NCBI GenBank assembly: GCA_007693765.1 | Contig: RECZ01000088.1 | Location: 1 to 40,658, forward strand | Direction: 5' to 3' | Length of the DNA stretch: 40,658 nt | Source of the DNA: Phycisphaerales bacterium | Lineage (GTDB): Bacteria; Planctomycetota; Phycisphaerae; Phycisphaerales; UBA1924 | Part shown: positions 11,796 to 20,479 of the stretch, in pieces | How positions within the stretch are numbered: the first letter of the stretch is position 1 | How the letters are laid out: each line of letters opens with the position of its first letter | Program-made: the position numbers and the translations under genes | The notes under the pieces: model-generated | Seen by the model: only the letters and a program-made list of their open reading frames with translations | Told to the model about the DNA's origin: nothing | The model's database searches: none

Positions 11796-12380
11796 ATGAC
11801 CGGGGACCGTCCATACCGAAAGCATCTCAAGCGTTGGGAATCGCCGCGCAGCGTTCGGTTCATCACGTTCTCGTGCGAAAAGCGGCTCCCGCTGTTCCGC
11901 AACCCGGCGGTATGCAAGGTCTTCATCGACGCTCTTGTCCGGGTCAGGCAGTCACGTGGCATCGAACTCTACGCATGGGCTGTCATGCCCGAGCACGTCC
12001 ACCTGTTGCTCCGATCCGGCCCCTCCGAACCGCTCGAACGCACGCTGCGCTCACTCAAAGTCGCCGTCTCCAAGCGCGTGATCGAGCGATGGCGCAGCCT
12101 CGATGCGCCGATCCTCGCGCGCCTCTCGCGCCCGGACGGCGGCCACCGCTTCTGGCTCAAGGGCGGTGGGTTTGACCGGACCGTGCGAGACAGCGCCGAG
12201 TTCTCGCGGACGGTCCGTTACATCCACCGCAACCCCGTCGAACGGGGGTTGGTCGAGCACGCGGAGGACTGGCAGTGGTCGAGCGTGCGCTGGTGGATGG
12301 GCCGGCGCGAAGGTGAAATCGCGTGTGACCCGCCGCCGGTGGACGATGCGTCCATCGCACGCTGGAGGGGGTACGTCTGA
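11796..12380 (+). CDS. REP-associated tyrosine transposase (RAYT, Y1 family)
   Basis: A 194-residue single-strand DNA transposase of the IS200-like Y1 superfamily. FITFSCEKRLPLF near the N-terminus and the HUH motif PEHVHLLL (around residues 65-72) bind the metal ion. The helix with the TVRYIHRNPVERGLV segment holds the candidate catalytic tyrosine, and EDWQWSS is typical of RAYTs. RAYTs are domesticated transposases thought to mobilise REP palindromes. Here the gene is directly flanked by one palindrome upstream and two inverted copies downstream, forming a compact REPtron-like unit. The reading frame is intact. It lies between the peptidase and the LpoB-like gene. Confidence 0.93.
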   Translation: MTGDRPYRKHLKRWESPRSVRFITFSCEKRLPLFRNPAVCKVFIDALVRVRQSRGIELYAWAVMPEHVHLLLRSGPSEPLERTLRSLKVAVSKRVIERWRSLDAPILARLSRPDGGHRFWLKGGGFDRTVRDSAEFSRTVRYIHRNPVERGLVEHAEDWQWSSVRWWMGRREGEIACDPPPVDDASIARWRGYV

Positions 12381-12396
12381 CGAGGATCGGAGGCTT

Positions 12397-12434
12397 GGAA
12401 GACACCGACTTCGCATGCGAAGTCGGTGGCACGG
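12397..12434. repeat. REP-like palindrome, first downstream copy
   Basis: A palindrome at 12403-12428 has the same 12-bp arms as the copy at 11734 but centre AT. The flanks GGAAGA and GCACGG are those of the upstream copy in reverse complement, so it is inverted relative to it. It begins 16 bp after the RAYT stop codon. Confidence 0.9.
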
Positions 12435-12459
12435 TGTGCTCATGCACGAGGCGGGGCAT

Positions 12460-12497
12460 CGAAGACACCGACTTCGCTCGCGAAGTCGGTGGCACGG
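12460..12497. repeat. REP-like palindrome, second downstream copy
   Basis: A palindrome at 12466-12491 has arms identical to the other copies and centre TC. It is in direct orientation to the copy 63 bp to its left. It also lies 29 bp past the 3' end of the minus-strand lpoB-like gene and may help end transcription from both sides. Confidence 0.9.
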
Positions 12498-12520
12498 TGC
12501 AGTCGTCGCCGTGCCGGCGC

Positions 12521-13147
12521 TCAACCCCGGTCGCGGACGCGCTTCTCGATCTGCTTCTCGCCGATCCAGAGTTTCTCGTTGCTCTCGAGGTCGATGAGTT
12601 CGAGGTTCACCTGGTAATACTGCACGCGGCGGTTGCGGTCGCGGGAGACCTGCACGTTCTCGCCCACGCGCCCGATCATCATGATGTCGGCGCCCAGCTC
12701 CCACGCGGCCCGCTTCACCGTCTCCGGGCGGCTCCAGTCCTGCATGGCGAGCCGCTCGTCGCGTAGCTCGCCGCGCTCGTCGCGGGCCGCCACCAGGCGG
12801 ATGCGCTGCGAGTTCACGAACTCGCGTTCGATCTGCTTGGTGAAAAGCTTTGTGTCGATGTAGTCGCGGGTGTCATTGCGGACGGTGCCGATGATCACGA
12901 TGGGCCGACCGCCGTTGGCCTCACGCCAGTTCTCCAACCACGGGCGCGAGAGGGCGTCGGCGATCATCGTTTCGGCCGTCATGCGGGCATCGTCATCGCT
13001 GAAGCGATAGTCGAGGTCGAGGATGTCCGTTGGGTCCACGCGCGTGACCGTGCGGGACTTGCACCCCGAGAGCGCGGGCAGGACGCCGAGTGTGAAGACG
13101 GTCGCGAGGATCGTGGCGGCTCTGGCGAATCGGGGGAGGCGGGTCAT
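12521..13147 (-). CDS. LpoB-like lipoprotein (penicillin-binding-protein activator family)
   Basis: 208 residues. A lipoprotein signal peptide ends in the lipobox LSGC with Cys29 as lipidation site. The mature part matches the LpoB family (PF13036): a variable linker, then WLENWREANGGRPIVIIGTVRNDTRDYIDTKLFTKQIEREFVNS. It continues with WELGADIMMIGRV and a C-terminal strand pair YYQVNLELIDLESNEKLW. In E. coli, LpoB is an outer-membrane lipoprotein that activates PBP1b. In other phyla the domain is frequent, but its partner is unproven. AGGAG is seven bases before the ATG. It follows the COG3014 lipoprotein gene by 121 bp on the same strand. Confidence 0.85.
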   Translation of the reverse strand: MTRLPRFARAATILATVFTLGVLPALSGCKSRTVTRVDPTDILDLDYRFSDDDARMTAETMIADALSRPWLENWREANGGRPIVIIGTVRNDTRDYIDTKLFTKQIEREFVNSQRIRLVAARDERGELRDERLAMQDWSRPETVKRAAWELGADIMMIGRVGENVQVSRDRNRRVQYYQVNLELIDLESNEKLWIGEKQIEKRVRDRG

Positions 13148-13268
13148 CGGTGGGCTCCTGCGGGTTTAGGGCCATGGTAGCCGCGGCGGGCTGTCGGTTT
13201 GGACGCGGGTAGGGGTGGGTGGTTCTTGGGAAACGGTACGAGCGGGCAACGGGGCGTGCCGCGTGTGT

Positions 13269-14618
13269 TCAACGGGGCCAGTGGCCCGAGATGGTTGCGA
13301 GGCCATCGGGGGGGACATCGACGACGCGGGGGGCGGATCGCTCCAGCACGCGGCCGTCGGCGCTCGCCCATTCGATGGTGAACACGCGCTCGCCGGGTTC
13401 GAGGTCGAGCAGCAAGGCGAAGGCGCGCCCGGGCAGCGTCTCCCACGCCCTCAGGTCGGCGCGCTCGGTGGTGACCACGAAAAGAAGTCCCCCGAGCAGG
13501 GCGCCGAGACGGGCGAACTCGTTGTCGGTGCTGCGCTCGACCGCCCGGTACCCTTCGCGCACCCCGAACGACTTGGCCGCGGCCCGCAGCAGCGTCCGCA
13601 CGTAGATCAACGGCAACTGGCGCCGGTGGTTCTCCTCGGCGACGCGGGCCATATCCTCGATGAGGGGCGCCTCGGCGACGAACTTGCCGTCGACGAGGAT
13701 GCGCACCCGCGACGCGGCGGAGGGCGTCACGCGGAGCACGGGTAACTCAAAGTAGATGGAGGCGCCGTCGATGATCAGCGGTCCGACGGGGAACCGCCGC
13801 TTGGTCGGCCCCTGCCCGGAGAAGACCACGACGAGGGCGTTCACGTCCCCCGGTTCGATGTCCTCCAGCCCGGCGAAGGGCGCGCTGTCGACCTGCCCGA
13901 CGAGGCCGCGCTGCACGCGGATCGCCTCGAGCAGCCGGCGCGCCGCGACACGCTGGTTCTCGCGTTCGTCGGCGTGCATGAAAGTCACCGCGGTGAGGAA
14001 CAGCCCGAGGGGCGACTCGATGAACTCCCCCGCCTCGTTCACCGCGACCACGCCCCCCAGCGACTCGGGGCGGACGCGCCCCGCGAGGGTGGATGTCTCG
14101 CGCGTCTCCGCGACGTACTGCAGGTAGCGATCGCGCAGGATGTTCGCCTTCACCGCCATGCGCCGGGCCTCGACGGTGGCGCCGCCGACGATGTTCCCCT
14201 CCAGCAGGTGCGCTAGCATCTTGAGGACGTTGAGGTACATCTCCTCGTAGGGCTCGCCGAGGTAGGGGCGTTGGCTGTCGTTGATGAGCAGCACGCCCAG
14301 CGATTCGGCGAGCGTCTCGCTGCGCCGTTGATCCATGATCGCCTCGGCGTTGTTCAGCGCCTGGATCGCGCGCTGGGTGTCGCCCATGGCGAGGGAGAGG
14401 CTGCCGATGTCCATCCACCACAGGGCGACGTTTTTGTCGTCGTAGCGGCGGCGTATTTCGGGCTGCTCCATCGCGTCGCGGGCGGCCGCGAAGCCGCCGG
14501 CGGCGTAGAGGGCACGCACCTCGGCGCGGTGCGTATCGAATCGCGTGGCGCAGCCCGTCACCATGGCGCAGGCGAGCGCGCACGCGCCGACCACCGCCGC
14601 CCGGCGCCTAGACGACAT
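13269..14618 (-). CDS. COG3014-type lipoprotein with helical repeats
   Basis: 449 residues. The signal peptide ends in the lipobox VTGC (Cys23). Residues ~30-250 are helical and TPR-like, with FDTHRAEVRALYAAGGFAAARDAME and LALWW-type helices. The segment LLINDSQRPYLGEPYEEMYLNVLKMLAHL is characteristic of COG3014. The C-terminal part is beta-rich (VVVFSGQGPTKRRFPVG, VTPSAASRVRILVDG). COG3014 genes are often found beside LpoB-family genes, which is the case here. The function is unknown; a periplasmic scaffold role is possible. Its start overlaps the end of the ABC exporter gene by 11 bp, so translation is likely coupled. Confidence 0.8.
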   Translation of the reverse strand: MSSRRRAAVVGACALACAMVTGCATRFDTHRAEVRALYAAGGFAAARDAMEQPEIRRRYDDKNVALWWMDIGSLSLAMGDTQRAIQALNNAEAIMDQRRSETLAESLGVLLINDSQRPYLGEPYEEMYLNVLKMLAHLLEGNIVGGATVEARRMAVKANILRDRYLQYVAETRETSTLAGRVRPESLGGVVAVNEAGEFIESPLGLFLTAVTFMHADERENQRVAARRLLEAIRVQRGLVGQVDSAPFAGLEDIEPGDVNALVVVFSGQGPTKRRFPVGPLIIDGASIYFELPVLRVTPSAASRVRILVDGKFVAEAPLIEDMARVAEENHRRQLPLIYVRTLLRAAAKSFGVREGYRAVERSTDNEFARLGALLGGLLFVVTTERADLRAWETLPGRAFALLLDLEPGERVFTIEWASADGRVLERSAPRVVDVPPDGLATISGHWPR

Positions 14619-16548
14619 CGGCCGCCCCCGGCGTCGGCTCGTCCTGCTCGATCTGGGTGCGGAGGAGGCTCGCGTAACGGCCGTCGCGGGCCATCAGATC
14701 CGCGTGGGCGCCCTCCTCCACGATGCGACCGTCTTCGAGGACGATGATGCGGTCGGCGTGGCGGATGGTGCTGAGACGGTGCGCGATCACGAAACTGGTG
14801 CGCCCGCGCATGAGCATGGCGAGGCTGTCGCGGATCAGGGCCTCGCTCTCGGCGTCGAGGCTGCTCGTCGCTTCGTCGAGGATGAGGATGCGCGGGTCGG
14901 CCAGCACGGCGCGGGCGATGGCGATGCGTTGCTTCTGCCCGCCGCTGAGGCGCACGCCGCGTTCGCCGATGATCGTCTGGTAGCCGTGATCCATCTGCTC
15001 GATGAAGGCGTGGGCGTTGGCGACGGCCGCGGCGCGTTCGATGTCCGCGTGCGGGGCGTGGGGGCGGGCGTAGCCGATGTTCTGGGCCACGGTTCCGTCG
15101 AAGAGGAAGACGTCCTGCTCGACGACGCCCAGCAGGCTGCGGTAGGACTCGACGTCGATCTCACGCAGGTCGACGCCGTCGAGGAGGATGCTCCCCTCGT
15201 CGACGTCGTAGAACCGGGCCACGAGGTTGCACAGCGTCGTCTTGCCGGCGCCGCTGGGCCCGACGAGGGCGATGACCTCGCCGGGGCGCACCTCCAGCGA
15301 GACGTCGCGCAGGGCGGGCGTCTCGGACCCCGGGTAGGTGAACGTGACGCCCTCGAGGGCGATGCGCCCCCGCACCTTCGCCGGGTCGAGCGTGACCCCG
15401 CCGCGGGACTGCTCGAATTCTCGCTCCTCCTCGAAGAGGTCGAGCAGGCGGTCGAAGCCGGCGAGGTTGTTCTGCACGTTGGTGGCGGTGGAGGCGAGGG
15501 TCTCGAGCGGGGCCAGGAGCATGAGCAGGTACGCGGTGAACATCACCACGTCGCCGATCGTGAGCGTGCCGTCGAGCACGCGCAGGCCGCCGTAGACGAG
15601 CACGCCGACGCTGGCGAAGGGGATGAGCAGCGACCACGCGATGTCCACCGCGCGCGACCACCACCACGCGAGGATCTCCTTGCGCGCCAGCAGATGGTTG
15701 CGGAGCACGTACCGCGCGGACTCGCCCTTCTCGCGGTGGAAGGCCCGCACGATGCGCATGCCGCCGAACGTCTCGGCGGCGCGGCCGTCGACGCCCTGAC
15801 GGGTGGCGCGGATGTCGCGGTAGACGGGGCGGATGCGCCCGATCCACGTGCGGTGCGTCGCCCAGATCGCGGGCAGGAGCACGAGCGAGCCCAGCAGCAG
15901 GCGCCAATCCACCCACGCGAGGATCATCAGCGTGCCCGCGAGCTGGATCACCGCCCGCCACGGGTTGTAGAGCAGGCTGAACACCAGCTCCGCGGCGCCG
16001 CCGGCGTCCTCGCGGAGCATGCTCGTGGCTCCGCCGCTCTTCATGTTCTGGACGCGGTGCAGGGGCAGGCGCACGGCGTGCTCGAAGGCCTTGCGGCGCA
16101 GGCTCACCTGCATGCGCTTCGTGAGCCGCGTGGCGTGCCACCGCCCCCACATCCCGAACGCGACCCCCAGCACCGCCGCGACGGACATGACGACCGCCAC
16201 GGTCCATAGCAGGGCGACGCGCCCCATCTCGTTGAGGCCGAAGACGCTCGGGAGCCCGGCCGGGCCGGGGGTGTCGCTGAGGATGTAGTCGATGACGATC
16301 TTGGTGGTGGCGGGTTGGATCAGCCCCAGACCGGTGGCGATGGTGAGCGTTCCGAGGGCGGCGATCAGCGCCCGCCGGTGGCCGGCGAGCAGCCCCCAAA
16401 ATGATCGGAGCAGGGTGAAAAAGGAGCGCGAGCGCCGTCGCGCGGGTTGGTGCGCACCCTCCTCCACGCTCCGACCGGCCCGCAGCCGACGCCGCTTGGC
16501 CAGGTAGGCGCGGTACAGTTGTCGGCTGCTTTCAGAGCGGGTTCCCAT
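14608..16548 (-). CDS. ABC exporter, fused transmembrane and ATPase domains
   Basis: A 646-residue half-transporter of the MsbA/LmrA type. A basic N-terminus of ~45 residues is followed by six transmembrane helices (about residues 55-360). The nucleotide-binding domain has Walker A GPSGAGKTT at 430-438, Q-loop Gln478, signature LSGGQ at 534-538, Walker B ILILDEA at 554-560 and switch His590. It should work as a homodimer in the inner membrane, exporting a lipid, peptide or drug; the substrate cannot be read from sequence. The ATG at 16548 was chosen because a longer form would overlap the divergent phosphatase gene. It is the first gene of an operon with the two lipoprotein genes. Confidence 0.92.
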   Translation of the reverse strand: MGTRSESSRQLYRAYLAKRRRLRAGRSVEEGAHQPARRRSRSFFTLLRSFWGLLAGHRRALIAALGTLTIATGLGLIQPATTKIVIDYILSDTPGPAGLPSVFGLNEMGRVALLWTVAVVMSVAAVLGVAFGMWGRWHATRLTKRMQVSLRRKAFEHAVRLPLHRVQNMKSGGATSMLREDAGGAAELVFSLLYNPWRAVIQLAGTLMILAWVDWRLLLGSLVLLPAIWATHRTWIGRIRPVYRDIRATRQGVDGRAAETFGGMRIVRAFHREKGESARYVLRNHLLARKEILAWWWSRAVDIAWSLLIPFASVGVLVYGGLRVLDGTLTIGDVVMFTAYLLMLLAPLETLASTATNVQNNLAGFDRLLDLFEEEREFEQSRGGVTLDPAKVRGRIALEGVTFTYPGSETPALRDVSLEVRPGEVIALVGPSGAGKTTLCNLVARFYDVDEGSILLDGVDLREIDVESYRSLLGVVEQDVFLFDGTVAQNIGYARPHAPHADIERAAAVANAHAFIEQMDHGYQTIIGERGVRLSGGQKQRIAIARAVLADPRILILDEATSSLDAESEALIRDSLAMLMRGRTSFVIAHRLSTIRHADRIIVLEDGRIVEEGAHADLMARDGRYASLLRTQIEQDEPTPGAADVV

Positions 16549-16600
16549 GCTCGGCGGATGGTAGGCGTTCCGCCGCTCCGCGCCCCGGTGCTCCACCCTC

Positions 16601-18244
16601 ATGCCCTCGCAGATCAACCCCACCAGCGAGATCCGGCTCGTGCCGCTGAGCGGCCCGGGGATCGCCACGATCGACGTCAGCCCCGACGCCCGCACGGTGA
16701 TGGGCCGGTCGTCAACGTGCACCACCGTCCTGCCCGACGAGACGATGTCCGTCTCGCGTGAGCACGCGGCGGTGTTCTGGAAAGCGGGCGAGTGGTACAT
16801 CACCGACGAGAACAGCCGGCACGGCACCTTTCTCAACGACGTCCGCCTCGACCCGCAAGCACCGGCGCCGCTGCGCGAGGAGGACCGCGTCCGCATCGGG
16901 CCGTGGGTCTTCGCGGTGCGCGGCGTGGGCCAGGCGCGGAGATCGCACCACACAACGCTCCTCGCCGACGCCAACTCCACCCGCATCGAGCGGATCCAGG
17001 CGACCAACGTCGCCGCGCTCGCGCAGCACCGGTTCGACCTGCTGATGGAGCTCGCGGCGGGCATCGCCTCGGCGGACTCGATGGAGCGGATGGCGAGCGC
17101 GGCCCTCGATGCGCTGGTGGAGGGCGCGGGCTTCCCGCGGGCCTCGATCCTCGTCGACGCCGGCAAGTCCGACACCGTGGGCGTGATCGCCTCGCGCAGC
17201 CGCGGCGACGGCGGGCTGCGCGACGGGGAGTTCAGTAGTTCGCTCATCCGCGAGGCGCGCCGGGGCGACCCCGTGCTGCTGCGCGGGAACGCGCCGATGG
17301 CCCAGGCGATGAGCGTCCTCGACCTGGGCATCGACGAAGCAATTTGCGCGCCCATCAGCGTGGGCTCCAACGTGGCGGCGTACCTCTACGTCGACACACG
17401 CGGGCGCGGCGAGCGGCTGCCACAGGACGCCCAGACGTTCGCGCAGGCCGTGGCGCGGATGTGCGGGTTGGCGATGGCGAACATCCAGCGCATCGAACTG
17501 CAGCGGCGCACCGAGCAGATGGTGAAGGACCTGGACGCCGCGCGCGAGGCGCAGCGGCTGCTCATCCCGCCCGAGTTCGGCGCCCACGGGGCGTTGCGCT
17601 ACGCGATGCGGATGCGCTCCGGCCGTTTCGTCGCCGGCGACCTCTTCGACCTCGTGCCCTTCGCCGACGGCCCGCTCGGGGTGATCCTCGGCGACGTCTC
17701 GGGCAAGGGCATCGGCGCCGCGATCCTGATGGCCGCGGCTCAGTCGCGCCTGCACGCCGCGATGCAGCGCGAGCGCGACCCCGCCCGCGCCGTGCAGGAG
17801 GTCAACACGCACGTGCTCTCGCGCTCGGCGGACAACTCGTTCATCACCCTCTGGGCGGGCGTGATCGACCCCGTCGCCCGCACCATCGCCTTCGTCGACG
17901 CCGGGCACGGCTGCTGCCTCTACAAGCCGCCGGGGGCCCCGCCGCAGCGCGTGCGCTGCGAGGGCAACCTCGTGCTGGGTGTGCGCGCCGACGAGGCGTA
18001 CAAGACCGAATCGATCGCCGTCGAGCCCGGCGGGCGGCTGATCCTCTTCAGCGACGGCTTCGTGGAGCAGCGCGGCGCCGGCGGCGGCGACTTCGGCTTC
18101 GAGGGCGTCATCGCGGCGCTGACCGAGAGCCAATCGCCCGGCGACGACATCGAGGCCGCGTTCGAGGCCATCATCGCGTTCGCGGGGACGGACTCGCTCT
18201 CCGACGACGCCACTATCGCCTCCATCGAGATCGGCGCGGCCTGA
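16601..18244 (+). CDS. FHA-GAF-SpoIIE (PP2C-type) serine phosphatase
   Basis: A 547-residue soluble signalling protein with three domains in order. The FHA domain (about 10-110) has Gly35-Arg-Ser, SREHA (52-56) and NSRHGTFLND, and binds phosphothreonine. A GAF domain follows (about 140-300). The SpoIIE/RsbU PP2C domain (about 325-545) has the metal-binding AGDLFD (345-350), GDVSGKGIGAA (364-374), DAGHG (433-437), FSDGFVEQR (483-491) and DD at 535-536. RsbU-like phosphatases dephosphorylate anti-anti-sigma factors, while the FHA domain implies input from a Ser/Thr kinase. No anti-sigma or STAS gene is adjacent. The start lies 52 bp from the divergent ABC exporter start; no strong ribosome-binding site precedes it. 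Confidence 0.92.
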   Translation: MPSQINPTSEIRLVPLSGPGIATIDVSPDARTVMGRSSTCTTVLPDETMSVSREHAAVFWKAGEWYITDENSRHGTFLNDVRLDPQAPAPLREEDRVRIGPWVFAVRGVGQARRSHHTTLLADANSTRIERIQATNVAALAQHRFDLLMELAAGIASADSMERMASAALDALVEGAGFPRASILVDAGKSDTVGVIASRSRGDGGLRDGEFSSSLIREARRGDPVLLRGNAPMAQAMSVLDLGIDEAICAPISVGSNVAAYLYVDTRGRGERLPQDAQTFAQAVARMCGLAMANIQRIELQRRTEQMVKDLDAAREAQRLLIPPEFGAHGALRYAMRMRSGRFVAGDLFDLVPFADGPLGVILGDVSGKGIGAAILMAAAQSRLHAAMQRERDPARAVQEVNTHVLSRSADNSFITLWAGVIDPVARTIAFVDAGHGCCLYKPPGAPPQRVRCEGNLVLGVRADEAYKTESIAVEPGGRLILFSDGFVEQRGAGGGDFGFEGVIAALTESQSPGDDIEAAFEAIIAFAGTDSLSDDATIASIEIGAA

Positions 18245-18251
18245 TCGACGC

Positions 18252-18283
18252 CGCCGCCCGTGCGCCCCGCGCTGCGGGCGGCG
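18252..18283. terminator. Candidate bidirectional terminator hairpin
   Basis: Perfect 9-bp arms CGCCGCCCG / CGGGCGGCG with a 14-base loop sit in the 68-bp gap between the convergent phosphatase and glycosyltransferase genes. There is no T-tract, so intrinsic termination is doubtful. Confidence 0.35.
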
Positions 18284-18312
18284 CCGTCTTCCGGGCGCGT
18301 GCGCACTGGTCG

Positions 18313-20094
18313 TCAGCGCAGGATCTCCCGCAACGCCGGTAGGAACATCTCCTCGCACACGCGGTCCCACCCCATGCGGGCGGCCAGCGCGCCGCCCTGC
18401 TCACGCAGCGCCGCGCGCTCCTTCGCCGAACGGGGCAGGCGCTGGAGCAGGCTCGTCGCGATGTCCCTGGAGACCTCGAGCTCGTGGGCGTCGCGTTCGG
18501 CCTGCGACATCGTCTCGTGGGATGCGTGGTCAAGGGTGGTGTAGTCGCCGACGAGCATCGGGGCGTAGGCGCTCTGCTCGATCCCCATCTCGGCGAGCCC
18601 GCGCAACGCGAAGCCAGTGCAGCCGCAAACCGATGAGGGCACGCAGATGGCGCCCGCGTGCAGCGGCTCGAGTTGAGCGATGCCGAAGGGCTCGTAGACG
18701 GACATGCCGAACTCCACATCCGCTGCGCGGCGAAGATCGGTGGTGGAGAGCCCCTCGGGCGCATCGTCGCCGAGCGTCTCGGGAGAGAATCCGAACTGGT
18801 TGACCAGCACGGCGTGCACCGCGCCCGATCCGATCCGCCCCGGGTTGTTGTAGACCTGGATCATGCGCCACGGCTCGGTCTCCGGGCCGGTGACGTCGGG
18901 ATAGCCCTCGTGGTGATCGTCGGGCCAGCCATACCGCTCGCGCATCGAGCGTACGTCTTCGAGAGATCGCGGCCTGGCGCCGCAGGTGAGCAGCAGGTAC
19001 AGCGCCCGCTTGCCCTCGTCGCGGAGGGCACGCTCCATGTTGGCGCAGACGGCGAGGTCGCGCCACAGGCCTTTGCTGATGACGGGGCGCGTGACGTGGG
19101 TGAGGAGGTAGTCGGGGCGGAAGCCCAGCGCCCGTTCCGCCCACTCGTCGACACGCCGGCGCGAATCGCGCTGGGCCGCGTCGTCGATCGGCGCGCTGGG
19201 CACGCCGTTGTAGCACACGCGCACGTTGGCGCGTTGCATCTCGGGCGAGAGGAACCGCATCTCGTTGGCCGTCTCATCGCCCACGGCGAGCGTCGCGTCC
19301 AGCCGGTGAGCGCGGCTGATGAGCGCGTGGCGTGGGTTGTTGGATTGATCGCCGAACACGCCCTGCACGTGGAGGCCGCGTTTCATCGCCCGGCGCATCG
19401 CGGGGTAGAACGCCGTGTCGTGCCCGGGGTGCGACTCGACGATCGCCCGCGCCGTGGAGCACTCGTGCGCGTGGAACACGGTGCGCAGCCTGCGGTGCGG
19501 GTCGGCCGCGGCGTGCAGGGCCGTGCACATGCCCATGAACTCGTGGCTGATGAGCACCGCGGGGAAGCGGTTCGGTGGTATCAGCGCCATGAGCGCGTGC
19601 CACGCCGGCAGGGCCAAGCGGCAGTATTCCTCGAAGCCCCAGTCGTTCTCGTAGCGGTGGCACTCCAGGCCGAACCGCGTGAAGAGCAGGTGCTTGAACT
19701 CCTGCAGACGACGCTTGTCCGTGGCCGTGATGTCGATCAGCAGCACCTCGGCCTCGCCGCGCGTGCCGCCCTGCAGATGGTTCACGTACTCGCGCACGCC
19801 GAGCACCATGGGCGTGTTGAAGGCGAGCTCGATCGGACGCAGCACGGCGCCGAGGCCCTCGGGGTCGAGCCCGTCCGGGCCGGAGTACCGCACCCGTGTC
19901 CCGTGCGGGCCCAGCCGGGCCAGCGCATCCCCCGACGGCGACCAGTCGTGGAGAGGGCCGATGAGGATCGAGCGATCCACCGCGCGCTGGTACACGGGGC
20001 TGGTGATGAGCCCCTCGAGCACCGTGCCGATGCCCCCGAGCTGATCGATCGCCTCGTGCGTGACGTGCGCCACCGTGATCGGACGGTCCTGCAT
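18313..20094 (-). CDS. Glycogen-synthase-like glycosyltransferase (GT5/GT4, GT-B fold)
   Basis: 593 residues, cytosolic. The N-terminus HVTHEAIDQLGGIGTVLEGL resembles the start of starch/glycogen synthases, where a KxGGLG-type loop binds the sugar nucleotide. VFHAHE (around residues 208-213) and VCYNGVP are typical of the inter-domain region. The C-terminal domain has YEPFGIAQLEPLHAGA, an EPFG motif with glutamates eight apart, as in GT-B retaining transferases. It is longer than bacterial GlgA (~480), with extra sequence in both halves. The product could be glycogen, another alpha-glucan or a glycoconjugate; no other glycogen gene is nearby. It is the last gene of the minus-strand run beginning at rpoZ. 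Confidence 0.8.
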   Translation of the reverse strand: MQDRPITVAHVTHEAIDQLGGIGTVLEGLITSPVYQRAVDRSILIGPLHDWSPSGDALARLGPHGTRVRYSGPDGLDPEGLGAVLRPIELAFNTPMVLGVREYVNHLQGGTRGEAEVLLIDITATDKRRLQEFKHLLFTRFGLECHRYENDWGFEEYCRLALPAWHALMALIPPNRFPAVLISHEFMGMCTALHAAADPHRRLRTVFHAHECSTARAIVESHPGHDTAFYPAMRRAMKRGLHVQGVFGDQSNNPRHALISRAHRLDATLAVGDETANEMRFLSPEMQRANVRVCYNGVPSAPIDDAAQRDSRRRVDEWAERALGFRPDYLLTHVTRPVISKGLWRDLAVCANMERALRDEGKRALYLLLTCGARPRSLEDVRSMRERYGWPDDHHEGYPDVTGPETEPWRMIQVYNNPGRIGSGAVHAVLVNQFGFSPETLGDDAPEGLSTTDLRRAADVEFGMSVYEPFGIAQLEPLHAGAICVPSSVCGCTGFALRGLAEMGIEQSAYAPMLVGDYTTLDHASHETMSQAERDAHELEVSRDIATSLLQRLPRSAKERAALREQGGALAARMGWDRVCEEMFLPALREILR

Positions 20095-20149
20095 CCTTGC
20101 CTGATCCCTTCGCGCATCATGCGCTGTGTCGTGTGCCGCGGCCTCGTGG

Positions 20150-20479
20150 TCAGCGGTTCTCTTCGTCCATCGCCGCGGCCGGGTCGAGCGCGGCCAGCCG
20201 CGCCGCGGCGTCCTGATCGTCAGAAACCCAGTCGAAACGCTCCTGATGCAGCCCGATACGGAGCGGCCTGTCGAGGGCCAGCAGGTCCGCGCCGCCGCGC
20301 TCCACGGCCTCGATAATCAGGCCGGGCAGGTCCGTCTCGCGCGCCTGAAACTCGATCCAGCCATCGTCGTCGACGATCGCCACCGTGGCGACGGCGCACT
20401 CCGCGAGCACGCCCGCGAGCAACACCGCCCGCGTGCCGATGTCGGGGTGCGTGATCGCTCCGGCGCCGGCCGCGCTCAC
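20150..20479 (-). CDS. Small hypothetical protein coupled to the membrane protein
   Basis: 109 residues. The GTG start overlaps the stop codon of the upstream membrane-protein gene in a GTGA tetranucleotide, a hallmark of translational coupling. The sequence is mostly soluble. A hydrophobic segment VLLAGVLAECAVATVAIVDDDGWIEF is followed by a stretch ending in a strongly acidic tail (DPAAAMDEENR). I do not recognise a domain. Given the coupling it probably works with the membrane protein, but no function can be assigned. Confidence 0.65.
   Translation of the reverse strand: MSAAGAGAITHPDIGTRAVLLAGVLAECAVATVAIVDDDGWIEFQARETDLPGLIIEAVERGGADLLALDRPLRIGLHQERFDWVSDDQDAAARLAALDPAAAMDEENR

Noticed and set aside
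14545-16209. Plus-strand frame opposite the ABC exporter
   Set aside because: No domain; the minus-strand frame has the full set of ABC motifs.
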